Assembly (NCBI GenBank): GCA_903882935.1
Contig: CAIRZB010000070.1
Coordinates: 52,273-116,272, forward strand
Length of the DNA: 64,000 nucleotides
Origin: an uncultured Parafilimonas sp.
GTDB taxonomy: Bacteria; Bacteroidota; Bacteroidia; Chitinophagales; Chitinophagaceae
Direction: 5' to 3'
The translations under genes were made by a program, and so were the position numbers. Positions within the stretch are counted from its first letter, which is position 1. Each line of letters starts with the position of its first letter. Positions 23,567 through 32,678 of this stretch are shown in pieces. The notes under the pieces are model-generated. The model did no database searches. It saw only the letters and a list, made by a program, of their open reading frames with translations, and had not been told where the DNA came from.

Positions 23567-24121
23567 TCAATGCCCCACTGGCAAGCAACTTTTGGTACCA
23601 ACCACGCCATACAGCCTGTTATTTTTAACGGCGTAGTTGGCAGTTAATTTCCCGTCTGCGGCCCATGCACGTTGCAGCCCGTCTAATTGGCCTGCGGCAA
23701 AATTACTTTCCTGCCTCTTATGCCCGTTGGGGTAAAACACCCATTGCTGGCCTTGCATTTTACCGCCCGCAAAATTAAAAACGTACCGTTGGTTGCCGTT
23801 GGGCCACCATTGCACAAAGCGGCCTTGTTGCAGCCCGTGGGCATAGTGCCGCACCATCAGTTTTTCGCCTGTGTCAAACCAACCTTCCGCAAGGCCCTCT
23901 TCTTTGCCGCCAATAATTGGCAGCTTGTACAATACCCTTCCATCAAGCCCACTCTCCACCATATAACCGTTAAATGGCTGGCCTTTATACAGCCAGCCAC
24001 CATCGGTTTTTTTTAACTGGGGGTCATAGTTTTGCACCAAAATATTGGGGGGTATATTATTGGCTGGTTGTTTGCAACCGGCCAATAATATTATCAAGCA
24101 TATGGTAATTAGCGGGCGCAT
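23567..24121 (-). CDS. MORN-repeat lipoprotein
   Basis: A 184-residue protein with lipobox LLAGC (Cys16; MRPLITICLIILLAGC). Several MORN-type repeats follow: GWLYKGQPFNGYMVE, EGLAEGWFDTGEKL, GLQQGRFVQWWPNGN, GKMQGQQWVFYPNGH and GQLDGLQRAWAADGK. These repeats often mediate lipid or protein contacts; similar proteins are named YwqK-type without a proven toxin-antitoxin role. It starts three bases after the multicopper oxidase stop, so the two form an operon and the lipoprotein may assist the oxidase at the envelope (inference). Confidence 0.85.
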   Translation of the reverse strand: MRPLITICLIILLAGCKQPANNIPPNILVQNYDPQLKKTDGGWLYKGQPFNGYMVESGLDGRVLYKLPIIGGKEEGLAEGWFDTGEKLMVRHYAHGLQQGRFVQWWPNGNQRYVFNFAGGKMQGQQWVFYPNGHKRQESNFAAGQLDGLQRAWAADGKLTANYAVKNNRLYGVVGTKSCLPVGH

Positions 24122-24123
24122 GG

Positions 24124-25596
24124 TTATGGTGTTACTAAAAACTGGCCCATCAACCCGGCATCCTCATGGTTGGGAAAATGGCAATGGTACATGTATGGGT
24201 TAACACTGTCGGCAAAGTCCTCAAATTTGGCAACTACTGATACCGTTTCGCCGCGTTGCAGGTAAAAACTGTCCTTCCAGCCCTTTTCATAAGCTGCAAT
24301 AGCCCCCGAACTGCGGGAAACTATTTTAAACTGCACGTCGTGTATATGGATGGAATGGCCGAAAATATTGCTGTTTACAAACGTCCATTTTACCACCGCG
24401 TTTAACGTTATGGTATGGTTGATGGTAACATAGTTGTAGTTGTTGTCGTCAAACGCAAACTCCGAGCCGCCCTGCCCAGCTGTGATGGCCGTTGATATAT
24501 TGGTGGTGGCCTCACTTGCCGCCAAGGTAGTATTGGTTACAAGGCTGGTTGGCAGGGTGGTTACAGCGCTTGCAGTGGCAGCCGCCACTTTAATGTTTAG
24601 TACTTTAAAATCGTGTGCATTTAGCAAGCTGCCTAAAGCACCAGACTGAGCGGATTCCCCGCCGGGGAAGCCAAATGCCTGGTTAGCATTATAGGCTTTT
24701 AATGCCACGGTGGTGCCTACTGCATCGTTGCCCAAATTAACCAACAGCTCCACACGTTCGCCAACGCCAAGCACCAAGCGGGTAACCGGCACCGGCGCAT
24801 CCAGCAGGCCGCCGTCGTTGCCTATCACATAAAAAGTACGGTTGTCGGCAAAGCCCAAGTTGTACGCCCTTTCAATCTCCGCATTCAACATTCGCAGCCG
24901 CACATATTGCTTAGGCAGGCTTACCTGCGGGTAAAGGGTGCCGTTAACAAGGCTGTAATCGCCATAGTCGTTCACGGTGGTGTCGAAGGAGTGGTCGGTG
25001 TTAAACCTTCGGCTGGTAAGCACCAACGGTATGTCGTCTGTGCCATAGGTTCTGGGCAGCTTTAAGGCGGCCTCGGCGGCATCTTTAATAATTATCAAGC
25101 CACCGGCGCCCATGGTTAGTTGTTTGTAGGTGGCCTCGTGCAAATGGGGGTGGTACCAATACATGCTGGCGTTGTTCATTACCGTAAAATTTGGCGACCA
25201 GGTTTCGCCGGGCGCTATTTTTTGGTGCGGCCCGCCGTCCATTTTGGCGGGAATATGAAACCCATGCCAATGCACGGTGGTGGTATCTGCCAAGTTGTTT
25301 GTTACATTAAAACTTACATGGTCGCCTTTGTTCAATATCAGCGTGGGCCCCCAGAATTGCTCGCCATTGTAACCATACGTGTTTGTGGCGGTGCCGCTGG
25401 TAAAAAATTGCTTGCTGGTTTTTGAAAGGTTTAAATTAAACGTGGTGCCGGTAAGCACGGGGGGAATGTAAAGGGTGTTATAGCTGGTATCACCGCTGGT
25501 AGTGGTGCCGGTGGTGGTTGTGGCATCGTTTTTTTTGCTACAACAGCATAAAAAAACAGTGCATAGCATTATTAGCACAATCATTAACTTATTCAT
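24124..25596 (-). CDS. Exported multicopper oxidase
   Basis: A 490-residue oxidase with three cupredoxin domains. All four copper-binding segments are visible: HWHGFH, WYHPHLHE, HSIHIHDVQF and the C-terminal HCHFPNHEDAGLM, which carries the type 1 Cys. The N-terminus MNKLMIVLIMLCTVFLCCCSKK looks like a lipoprotein-type signal, but the exact lipidated Cys among three is unclear. There is no Met-rich CueO-type insert, so a CotA/bilirubin-oxidase-like or general laccase role fits better than a CueO role. Possible roles are copper tolerance or oxidation of phenols or metals. It leads an operon with the MORN lipoprotein. Confidence 0.92.
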   Translation of the reverse strand: MNKLMIVLIMLCTVFLCCCSKKNDATTTTGTTTSGDTSYNTLYIPPVLTGTTFNLNLSKTSKQFFTSGTATNTYGYNGEQFWGPTLILNKGDHVSFNVTNNLADTTTVHWHGFHIPAKMDGGPHQKIAPGETWSPNFTVMNNASMYWYHPHLHEATYKQLTMGAGGLIIIKDAAEAALKLPRTYGTDDIPLVLTSRRFNTDHSFDTTVNDYGDYSLVNGTLYPQVSLPKQYVRLRMLNAEIERAYNLGFADNRTFYVIGNDGGLLDAPVPVTRLVLGVGERVELLVNLGNDAVGTTVALKAYNANQAFGFPGGESAQSGALGSLLNAHDFKVLNIKVAAATASAVTTLPTSLVTNTTLAASEATTNISTAITAGQGGSEFAFDDNNYNYVTINHTITLNAVVKWTFVNSNIFGHSIHIHDVQFKIVSRSSGAIAAYEKGWKDSFYLQRGETVSVVAKFEDFADSVNPYMYHCHFPNHEDAGLMGQFLVTP

Positions 25597-26047
25597 GTAA
25601 TTGGTTTTTGTGGTAAGGCATGCTGGCCAACATGCCGGGTATGGTAATTAGATGTTAATGGCTGGTAAAACCTGCGGTATGGTGTAAAATAAAGATTGTA
25701 CCTGGCATAAAGCGGCATTGGTAGTTAGGGGCAGTAAAGCCATGCATTCGTTTATGCACTAACTATGGGCTTTATACCGCCCAAGCCTTATGGTGCTGTG
25801 TACATAGGCCGTGGCTTTGTGCCAATGATAAAAAGATACCATCTTCTGGTTTGTTCCGTTTAGCGGACTAATGGTGGTCTTTAACCTATGCGCCCAACAA
25901 TTTTAAGTTTTTTTTAAAACAGCTAATCCAAAACCAACAAGGCCTCGTAAGTTTTTGTAACCGGCCGGCTGCCATCTATTAAAAATGTAAAACAATTACT
26001 TTTTAAACATTTCAAACAAACATCTTTTAACCAGTAAACTGTAATTT
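25597..26047. other. Divergent intergenic region, oxidase / DUF4331 operon
   Basis: A 450-base region between divergent genes, so it should contain both promoters. I see no exact TAnnTTTG box; GTAAGTTTTTG near 25947 is the closest on the plus strand. A hairpin GGCATG-ctggccaa-CATGCC (25617-25636) lies in the leader of the oxidase. A small inverted repeat TGCAT-tcgttt-ATGCA lies near 25744. No gene or larger repeat was found. Confidence 0.4.
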
Positions 26048-27805
26048 ATGTCAGAAAAAATTCTGCATTGCAGGGCATGGAAGCTATGCCTAATAGCCCC
26101 ATTGCTTGCTTTGGCCAGTCTTAAGTCGCAAGCGTCATCGCACAGGGAGGCACCGTTGATTTCCAACGACCCCTTAGCCGACAATACCGACCTTTATGCC
26201 TTTAGAAGCCCGGATGATAAAAGCACCGTTACCATCATCGCCAATTACATTCCTTTTGAGTTGCCAGAGGGCGGCCCTAATTACTACACGTTTGGGTCGG
26301 ATGTTCGTTACGAAATCCACATCAAAAACAAGGCAACCACCGCCGGTGACGACATCACGTATCGTTTCACTTTTAAATCAATCAATGAAGACGGATCTAC
26401 TTTTTTTAACATCAGGCTGGGTAAGCAAAATTTAAAAACCTCTTATACCTGCGAAAAAAGTATCAATGGTGGTCCTTTTACAGCCATTGTAACCGATGGT
26501 GACGTGCCGGCGGCCAATATTGGGCCACGGTCAATTTTTTCAAGCCTTGGTTTGAAAAGTTATTACCAAAACTTAATTACCTACCATGTAAAAACCATAC
26601 CACGCGGCGAAAAGGTTTTTTGTGGCCCTGTGGATGACCCGTTTTTTGTTGATTTAGGCGGCATTTTTGATGTGGGCAGTGCAAGGCCGGAAGGCAATAA
26701 CACTAACCCGACCAAAGATGGTTTGGCACGGTTTAACGTGCATACGATAGCACTTAAAATACCGATAAGGCTTTTGCAAAAAGATGGCAAAGACGTGTCG
26801 TCGGCAAAAACTATTTTAGACCCCGATTTTGTTATAGGTGTATGGGCCAGTGCAAGCCGCCAGCAAATTAGAACACTTACCAGTACCGGTAAGGACAGTG
26901 CCTCAGGCAACTGGGTACAAGTTAGCCGCCTTGGCATGCCGCTTACCAACGAAGCGGTGATACCTGTTGGTGAAAAAGACCTTTGGAATACAAAAACACC
27001 GTATGGCGGCAATGATCTTGCTTTTGCCCATTACTTCAACAACCCCGAGCTGGCGTTGTATATGGACCAATCGCAGTTTGGCGGGGCTGTACCCGGGTTA
27101 AACGCTTTGCGTGTTCAAACCAACTCCTTGGGTGCATTTGACTTTAGGAACGGTAAAAAAGGCTTGTACAGCCTTAAGGGCTCAGCTGCTGTTGCCGGTA
27201 CCGCCTTGGATGATAAAATATTCGGGTCAATATTGTTGCCCGACAGCACCAGCCCGCGCGCTGTTGACATACTGCCCATATTTTACACAGGCGTGCCTAA
27301 CCTGGCGCCTTACCAATTGGCCACAGGCAAAGCCGGTAACCCACTTGCCGCTGGCAAGCCGTTTATCAATAACTTTTTGCCAACCCTGGGTGATATGCTA
27401 AGGCTTAACATGGCTGTACCTGCCACCCCACGCAACAGTGCCGACTTTAGTTCGCTGGGCGTATTACAGGCGGCAGTGCTGGGCTTAACCGACAAAAGGT
27501 TTAACAGCGATGCAAGCCTACAGTTAATACCAAACATGGACGGATTCCCCAACGGCAGAAGGCTTGAGGACGATGTTACCACCATTGAGTTACAAGCCGT
27601 TTCAGGCGTTGCTTTGGCTGCCATTGGTTTGTGGTATGATGACTACGTACCCGGAAAAAGCACCAGCCCTGTAACAAACGACCTTGTTAGGGTATTGACC
27701 TTTACCGGCGGCCCAACGCATAACGATACCACGCTTAACGCAATCTTTCCGTTTGAGCAAATCCCTTGGAGAGGGTATGACCACACCATACAACCAAGGT
27801 TTTAA
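26048..27805 (+). CDS. DUF4331 family secreted protein (no sorting domain)
   Basis: A 585-residue protein with an N-terminal signal (WKLCLIAPLLALASLKSQASS), then the family start SSHREAPLISNDPLADNTDLYAF. Further shared blocks are ANYIPFELPEGGPNYYTFG, FCGPVDDPFFVDLGGIFD and LEDDVTTIELQAVSGVALAAIGLWYDDY. It ends without a T9SS domain (HTIQPRF), unlike the next gene, to which it is closely similar throughout. The two are a tandem duplication 20 bases apart. DUF4331 function is unknown. The operon also contains a TPR protein and a HupE-like membrane protein. Confidence 0.9.
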   Translation: MSEKILHCRAWKLCLIAPLLALASLKSQASSHREAPLISNDPLADNTDLYAFRSPDDKSTVTIIANYIPFELPEGGPNYYTFGSDVRYEIHIKNKATTAGDDITYRFTFKSINEDGSTFFNIRLGKQNLKTSYTCEKSINGGPFTAIVTDGDVPAANIGPRSIFSSLGLKSYYQNLITYHVKTIPRGEKVFCGPVDDPFFVDLGGIFDVGSARPEGNNTNPTKDGLARFNVHTIALKIPIRLLQKDGKDVSSAKTILDPDFVIGVWASASRQQIRTLTSTGKDSASGNWVQVSRLGMPLTNEAVIPVGEKDLWNTKTPYGGNDLAFAHYFNNPELALYMDQSQFGGAVPGLNALRVQTNSLGAFDFRNGKKGLYSLKGSAAVAGTALDDKIFGSILLPDSTSPRAVDILPIFYTGVPNLAPYQLATGKAGNPLAAGKPFINNFLPTLGDMLRLNMAVPATPRNSADFSSLGVLQAAVLGLTDKRFNSDASLQLIPNMDGFPNGRRLEDDVTTIELQAVSGVALAAIGLWYDDYVPGKSTSPVTNDLVRVLTFTGGPTHNDTTLNAIFPFEQIPWRGYDHTIQPRF

Positions 27806-27824
27806 CTGAATAAAAAAAATTATT

Positions 27825-30086
27825 ATGAAAAAAACGATAAACGCTTTTTTTGTGGCAGTGGTTTGTTTAGCCCTTGGCCAAACCACGGTTTTTGCCTCGT
27901 CGCACAGGGAGGCACCATTGATATCGAACGACCCACTGGCGGACAATACCGACCTTTATGCCTTTAGAAGCCCGCAGGACGACAGCAAGGTAATATTAAT
28001 AGCCAACTACATACCTTTCGAGCACCCCGCAGGTGGCCCCAACTACTATACGTTTGGCAAGGATATACGGTACGAAATACACATAAAAAACAATGCCGCA
28101 ACTAAAGGCGATGACATTGTGTACCGCTTTACCTTTAATACCACCAGCGAAGACCCTACTACTTTTTTCAACATTCGGTTGGGCAAGCAAAATTTAAAAA
28201 CCACTTATACCGTTGAGCGTAGCATTGACGGAGGCACCAGCTTTGAAAAGGTGTTTGCCAACGGTGTTGTGCCACCCGCCAACATTGGGCCACGCTCCAT
28301 ACAAAACGGTGTTGTTGGGCTTGGCGCAGACAGCTACGACAGTTTAATGTTTAAAGCCATCGCCACCACAAACACTGGCGAGCGGGTTTATTGCGGCCCA
28401 GTAGACGACCCGTTTTTTGTTGATTTGGGCGGTGCTTTTGACATAGCCGGGTTTAGGCCAAACGGCCGCGACGGTTTGGCAAAGTTCAATTGCCACAGCA
28501 TTGTGTTGGAAGTTCCCATTGCCACCCTGCAAAAAGACCATAAGGCAGTAACCTTGGCCAAAGATATTTTGGACCCAGATTATGTTATTGGCGTGTACGC
28601 CTCTGCCAGCCGCAGGCAAATTCGCACGTTCGACTCAAGCACAGGCACAGCCGGCACAGTTGCAGGCGGCTGGGTACAGGTTTCGCGCCTAGGCATGCCG
28701 TTAACAAACGAAGTGGTGATACCGATTGCTGACAAAGACAAATGGAATGCATCAGCCCCTGCGAACGACCTTAGCTTTGCCCATTATTTTGAGAACCCTG
28801 AGCTGGCTTTGTATATGGACAGGTCTCAGTATGCTTCATCGGTGCAAAGTCTAAAGGCATTAAGCATACAAACAAAATCGCTGGGTGCTTTTGATTTTAG
28901 AAACGGCAAAAAAGGTTTATATGGCTTAAAAGGTTCAGCCGCCGTGGCTGGTACCGCATTGGATGATGCTATTTTTGGCACTATTTTGTTGCCCGACAGC
29001 ACCAGCCCCCGCGCGGTTGACATATTGCCGATATTTTATACCGGTGTTCCTAACCTAAGGCCTTACCAATTGGCCACAGGCAAAAAAGGCAACCCACTTG
29101 CAGCCGGCAAACCGTTTATCAATAACTTTTTGCCTTCGTTGGATGACAGGTTGCGCTTAAACATGGCCACCCCTGTTACACCCCGCAACAGCCCCGACTT
29201 TAGCTCGCTGGGTATTGTTAAAGCTGCAGTGCTTGGCCTTACCGACCCAAGGTTTAACGGTAGTCTTGCATTGCAGAGCATACCCAACATGGATGGTTTT
29301 CCCAATGGCAGAAGGCTGGAAGACGACGTAACCACCATTGAATTACAGGCTGTGGGCGGTGTTGCACTGGCTGCAATAGGCTTGTGGTACGATGATTACG
29401 ATGGTAGGGTTAGCCCAGTTACCCCGCAATTGATAAAGGTGTTAACTTTTAATGCAGGCATTACCCAAAACGATACCACGTTGAAAACGGTGTTTCCGTT
29501 TGAACAAGCCCCTTGGGCAGGCTTTAGCGGCCCCGGCTATGTAGGCCCCAAAGGTTCTATTGCGGCGGTGATGCAATATTTTGATGCTAACCAAGACGAA
29601 ACGGCGGTTGGCTTAAACTGGAAGATGGCCAACGAAATGTACAACAGCCATTACATAGTGGAGCGTAGCGTGGGCGATGTTGCGAATTTTGTAAAAATTG
29701 GCACTGTTAAAGCCCTTAATGTTGATGACAATAACTACCAATTTACGGATGCTGCGCCATCTTTAGACCAAACCAATTACTACCGCATAGCGCAAGTAGG
29801 CAAAACGGGTGAGGTTAGCTATTCTTCCATCCGCAAAGCGGTGTTTGCACCAAAAAATGCATTGGTGGTTAGCCCCAACCCAGCTGTAGGCTTTATACGC
29901 ATCAACTCTACTATAGCCAACCTGCATATGTATATTTATGACGTAACCGGCAAAAAAGTGGCAGCACCCGTACTAAGCAGTGGCTTTGCACAGGTAAGCA
30001 CCTCTTCATTGGCCAAAGGCGTTTACACGGTGGTGGCTGAAAACAACGGCGAAAAAATTGCTGTGAGGAAAGTATTGGTTCAATAA
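27825..30086 (+). CDS. DUF4331 protein with type IX secretion sorting domain
   Basis: A 753-residue protein with signal peptide MKKTINAFFVAVVCLALGQTTVFA and a DUF4331 body of ~560 residues, as in the previous gene. A linker domain (about 590-675; KMANEMYNSHYIVERSVGDV) follows, and then a C-terminal T9SS sorting domain of ~75 residues (VVSPNPAVGFIRINS, MYIYDVTGKKV, STSSLAKGVYTVV, KIAVRKVLVQ). It should be secreted or attached to the cell surface, whereas the shorter paralog should stay in the periplasm or be released differently. So the duplicates appear to have split locations. A hairpin follows the stop codon. Confidence 0.92.
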   Translation: MKKTINAFFVAVVCLALGQTTVFASSHREAPLISNDPLADNTDLYAFRSPQDDSKVILIANYIPFEHPAGGPNYYTFGKDIRYEIHIKNNAATKGDDIVYRFTFNTTSEDPTTFFNIRLGKQNLKTTYTVERSIDGGTSFEKVFANGVVPPANIGPRSIQNGVVGLGADSYDSLMFKAIATTNTGERVYCGPVDDPFFVDLGGAFDIAGFRPNGRDGLAKFNCHSIVLEVPIATLQKDHKAVTLAKDILDPDYVIGVYASASRRQIRTFDSSTGTAGTVAGGWVQVSRLGMPLTNEVVIPIADKDKWNASAPANDLSFAHYFENPELALYMDRSQYASSVQSLKALSIQTKSLGAFDFRNGKKGLYGLKGSAAVAGTALDDAIFGTILLPDSTSPRAVDILPIFYTGVPNLRPYQLATGKKGNPLAAGKPFINNFLPSLDDRLRLNMATPVTPRNSPDFSSLGIVKAAVLGLTDPRFNGSLALQSIPNMDGFPNGRRLEDDVTTIELQAVGGVALAAIGLWYDDYDGRVSPVTPQLIKVLTFNAGITQNDTTLKTVFPFEQAPWAGFSGPGYVGPKGSIAAVMQYFDANQDETAVGLNWKMANEMYNSHYIVERSVGDVANFVKIGTVKALNVDDNNYQFTDAAPSLDQTNYYRIAQVGKTGEVSYSSIRKAVFAPKNALVVSPNPAVGFIRINSTIANLHMYIYDVTGKKVAAPVLSSGFAQVSTSSLAKGVYTVVAENNGEKIAVRKVLVQ

Positions 30087-30122
30087 TAGTCCCCAGATTT
30101 TTAGCATAACAATGTTCACCCA

Positions 30123-30160
30123 TAAACATTACCCGGCGATAAAAAGCCGGGTAATGTTTA
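30123..30160 (+). terminator. Strong hairpin between DUF4331 and TPR genes
   Basis: Perfect 15-base-pair stem (TAAACATTACCCGGC 30123-30137 with GCCGGGTAATGTTTA 30146-30160) and an 8-base A-rich loop. There is no T-run after it, so it may act as an mRNA-stabilising or partial-termination hairpin that sets DUF4331 transcripts above the downstream genes. Confidence 0.65.
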
Positions 30161-30228
30161 CATCCTTCACTGTTCAATACCCCTACAAAAAGACTTTTAT
30201 CCCGAAAGCTTATCTAAAACAATTCAAC

Positions 30229-31575
30229 ATGAAAAAGAATAATATCTACCTAACATCCATCATCATTTTTATAGTTGCCGTTGCAGGCATTGTAATTAAC
30301 TATTCTGTTAAGGAGAAAGCCAAACAACAGGCCGAATACACACTTGTTGCCCGCAAAGGCGAGGCAGCCAACACAGCCGAATGGAAAGCCGTACAGAAAA
30401 AGGCTGCTGACCTAAAGGCAGCCATAAAGGCCGACCCAAACGACACTAAGGCAATGCTAAAACTGGCACAACTTTTTATATTAGAAGCACGCATAACCGG
30501 CAACCATATGTACTACGATGTTGCCGCCATGAAATACGTAAATGATGTGCTTGCCATCGACTCGCTTAATTTTGACGCATTGGTATATAAATCACTTGTT
30601 TACATGTCGCAACACCATTTTGCCGACGGCTTGTCTATAGCGCACAAGGCCCAAACGGTAAACCCGTACAATGCCTATGTATATGGGCTATTGGTTGACG
30701 GCAATGTAGAAATGGGTTATTACGACAGTGCCGTAACTTATGCAGACAAAATGGTATCCCTAAGGCCCGACCTAACATCGTATTCAAGGGTATCGTACTT
30801 AAGGGAGATTTATGGTGATTACCCCGGTGCCATCAGTGCCATGAAGATGGCCGTGCAGGCAGGCGGCCAAGGTGACGAGTACACAGAGTGGACACGTTAC
30901 CAGTTGGCCAACCTGTACGAGAAAACCGGTGATTATAAAACCGCTGACACCTTGTACAACACATCCCTGTCATACAGGCCTACGTACGCATATGGGTTTG
31001 TGGGTCTGGCAAAAGTGGCCCTTGCCGCAAAAGACTACCACAAGGCCATAACTTATTACGAAAAAGCAGATTCGGTTGTTACCGACAACAATATTAAGGA
31101 AGAACTTGCCGATGCCTACCGTTTGGCGGGGCTGGCGAAGAAGGCAGACGCGTTGGAGAATGATATTATAAGCGATTTGGCAAAAAACACCCAAGCCGGT
31201 GACAAGGACGTAAACATAGGCCACTATGCCGACCGCGAGCTGGCTTACGCCTACTTAAAAGTAAACGATAAGGACAAAGCACTTGACCACGCTTTGCTGG
31301 AGTACAACCGCAGGCCCGACAATATTGATGCCAACGAAACAGTGGCCTGGGTATATTACGCCCGCGGTGAATACGCCAAGGCCCTGCCTTATATAAAAGT
31401 TGCTATGCGTACCCATTCGAAAAACCCGGTTTTGTTAAGCCGTGCGGCATTGATCTATTTTAACGCAGGCGATAAGCCAACCGCAAAAAGTATTATTGCC
31501 CAGGTATCCTTAACAAACCCGTTTATTGAACCGGGTTTGAAAACCGAGACGGAAGGCATGTCAGCTAAGTTGTAG
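30229..31575 (+). CDS. Membrane-anchored TPR protein
   Basis: A 448-residue protein from ATG 30229 (MKKNNIYLTSIIIFIVAVAGIVI), with one N-terminal membrane segment. Tetratricopeptide repeats follow from about residue 65 to 420 (for example DPNDTKAMLKLAQLFILEARIT, YEKTGDYKTADTLYNTSLSYRPTY, YEKADSVVT, RPDNIDANETVAWVYYARGEYAKALPYI). Upstream in-frame codons back to 30112 fall inside the hairpin and are rejected. It is co-directional with DUF4331 and HupE genes, a combination I recognise as recurrent in Bacteroidota. It is probably a scaffold for assembly or secretion of the DUF4331 proteins (inference). Confidence 0.88.
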   Translation: MKKNNIYLTSIIIFIVAVAGIVINYSVKEKAKQQAEYTLVARKGEAANTAEWKAVQKKAADLKAAIKADPNDTKAMLKLAQLFILEARITGNHMYYDVAAMKYVNDVLAIDSLNFDALVYKSLVYMSQHHFADGLSIAHKAQTVNPYNAYVYGLLVDGNVEMGYYDSAVTYADKMVSLRPDLTSYSRVSYLREIYGDYPGAISAMKMAVQAGGQGDEYTEWTRYQLANLYEKTGDYKTADTLYNTSLSYRPTYAYGFVGLAKVALAAKDYHKAITYYEKADSVVTDNNIKEELADAYRLAGLAKKADALENDIISDLAKNTQAGDKDVNIGHYADRELAYAYLKVNDKDKALDHALLEYNRRPDNIDANETVAWVYYARGEYAKALPYIKVAMRTHSKNPVLLSRAALIYFNAGDKPTAKSIIAQVSLTNPFIEPGLKTETEGMSAKL

Positions 31576-31645
31576 CCGAAAACAGCACCTTATTAAAAAA
31601 GGCAGGTTCGGTAAGCAAGATATTAATATTTTAAAAATATTTCAC

Positions 31646-32422
31646 TTGAAAGGCAACAATCATCAGATCTATACACAAGGTTCGGTAGTTGGCAAGATAG
31701 GTGGGGCTGCAAAAAATGCCTATGTTGGTATCGCGAGTAGGCGTGTGCATGCCTTCAAAGGTAAAGCCCTGCGCTTGGCATTACTGTTCTTGATGGTATT
31801 GGTTTCCACTAACAGCTTTGCCCACACGATAAATTACGTTTTAGAAAAAGCACCTACCGGCAGCGTGGTAGTGTATTACCTAAAGTTGGGGTACACGCAT
31901 ATTATGCCCCAAGGTTTTGACCATATTTTGTTTGTGGCCGGCCTATGCCTGCTCAGCAATAAAATTAAGGTGATACTCTGGCAGGCAACGGCCTTTACCG
32001 TGGCGCATTCCATAACATTGGCATTAAGCATGAAGGGGCTAATTGTGGCCCCAAGTGCTGTAGTGGAACCTATTATTGCACTCTCAATACTGTTTGTTGC
32101 CGTGGAAAACATGTTGCTGACCGAGCTGAAACCTTGGCGCATATTGCTGGTGTTTATGTTTGGGCTTATACACGGTATGGGTTTTGCAAGTGCCCTAAAC
32201 GAAATTGGGTTGCCACGCAATAAGTTTTTCACCAGCATACTTTCCTTTAATATTGGTGTTGAGCTTGGGCAGGTAACGGTTATTGTGGCCATGTTTGCCT
32301 TGGTGATCATCCCTTTGGGCAAGCAGCCTTATTACCGCAAATGGGTTGTGTACCCATTGTCGGCACTTATAGGCCTTGTAGCCCTATTTTGGACCGTGCA
32401 GCGCGTGTTTTTTGTAAATTGA
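31646..32422 (+). CDS. HupE/UreJ-type membrane protein
   Basis: A membrane protein of up to 258 residues. The TTG at 31646 is the longest start; GTG 31745 gives a cleaner signal sequence (KALRLALLFLMVLVSTNSFAH) and may be the real one. Family features: LGYTHIMPQGFDHILFVAGL, FTVAHSITLALS, VAVENMLL, GLIHGMGFASAL and FNIGVELGQ, each in or beside a membrane helix (about six in total). His residues in GFDHILF, VAHSIT and IHGMGF are those thought to bind metal in HupE/UreJ nickel transporters. Its place behind DUF4331 genes suggests a metal-related role for the cluster (inference). Confidence 0.85.
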   Translation: MKGNNHQIYTQGSVVGKIGGAAKNAYVGIASRRVHAFKGKALRLALLFLMVLVSTNSFAHTINYVLEKAPTGSVVVYYLKLGYTHIMPQGFDHILFVAGLCLLSNKIKVILWQATAFTVAHSITLALSMKGLIVAPSAVVEPIIALSILFVAVENMLLTELKPWRILLVFMFGLIHGMGFASALNEIGLPRNKFFTSILSFNIGVELGQVTVIVAMFALVIIPLGKQPYYRKWVVYPLSALIGLVALFWTVQRVFFVN

Positions 32423-32535
32423 TAGTTCCGGAACTGGGTGCCTATTCGCCATTAAAAAAAATGATGTAATTGGTTGGCCCCGGTGCCAAGGTTGTATTGC
32501 CCCACCCATTCTTATGCTTGTTGTGTTTAACGGAG

Positions 32536-32570
32536 TGCTGCTACTGTAATAAAGTGGCAGCATTTTAATT
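32536..32570 (+). terminator. Intrinsic terminator after the HupE-like gene
   Basis: A 10-base-pair stem with one G-U pair (TGCTGCTACT 32536-32545 with AGTGGCAGCA 32553-32562), a 7-base loop, then TTTTAATTTT. It ends the DUF4331-TPR-HupE unit. Confidence 0.8.
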
Positions 32571-32620
32571 TTCCCCAACATAAACCCCCAACGGATGGCA
32601 TACACGTTAAAATGGTACCA

Positions 32621-32647
32621 TTGACATGATATTTTATTTTACATTTG
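32621..32647 (+). promoter_or_regulatory. Predicted promoter of the TPR histidine kinase
   Basis: TACATTTG at 32640-32647 matches TAnnTTTG exactly. A TTGACA at 32621 precedes it by 16 bases, slightly short for the Bacteroidota -33 element. Transcription would start near 32655, about 25 bases before the ATG at 32679. Confidence 0.45.
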
Positions 32648-32678
32648 AAGCAAACCGATAAAGGGGTTATGTTTTATT

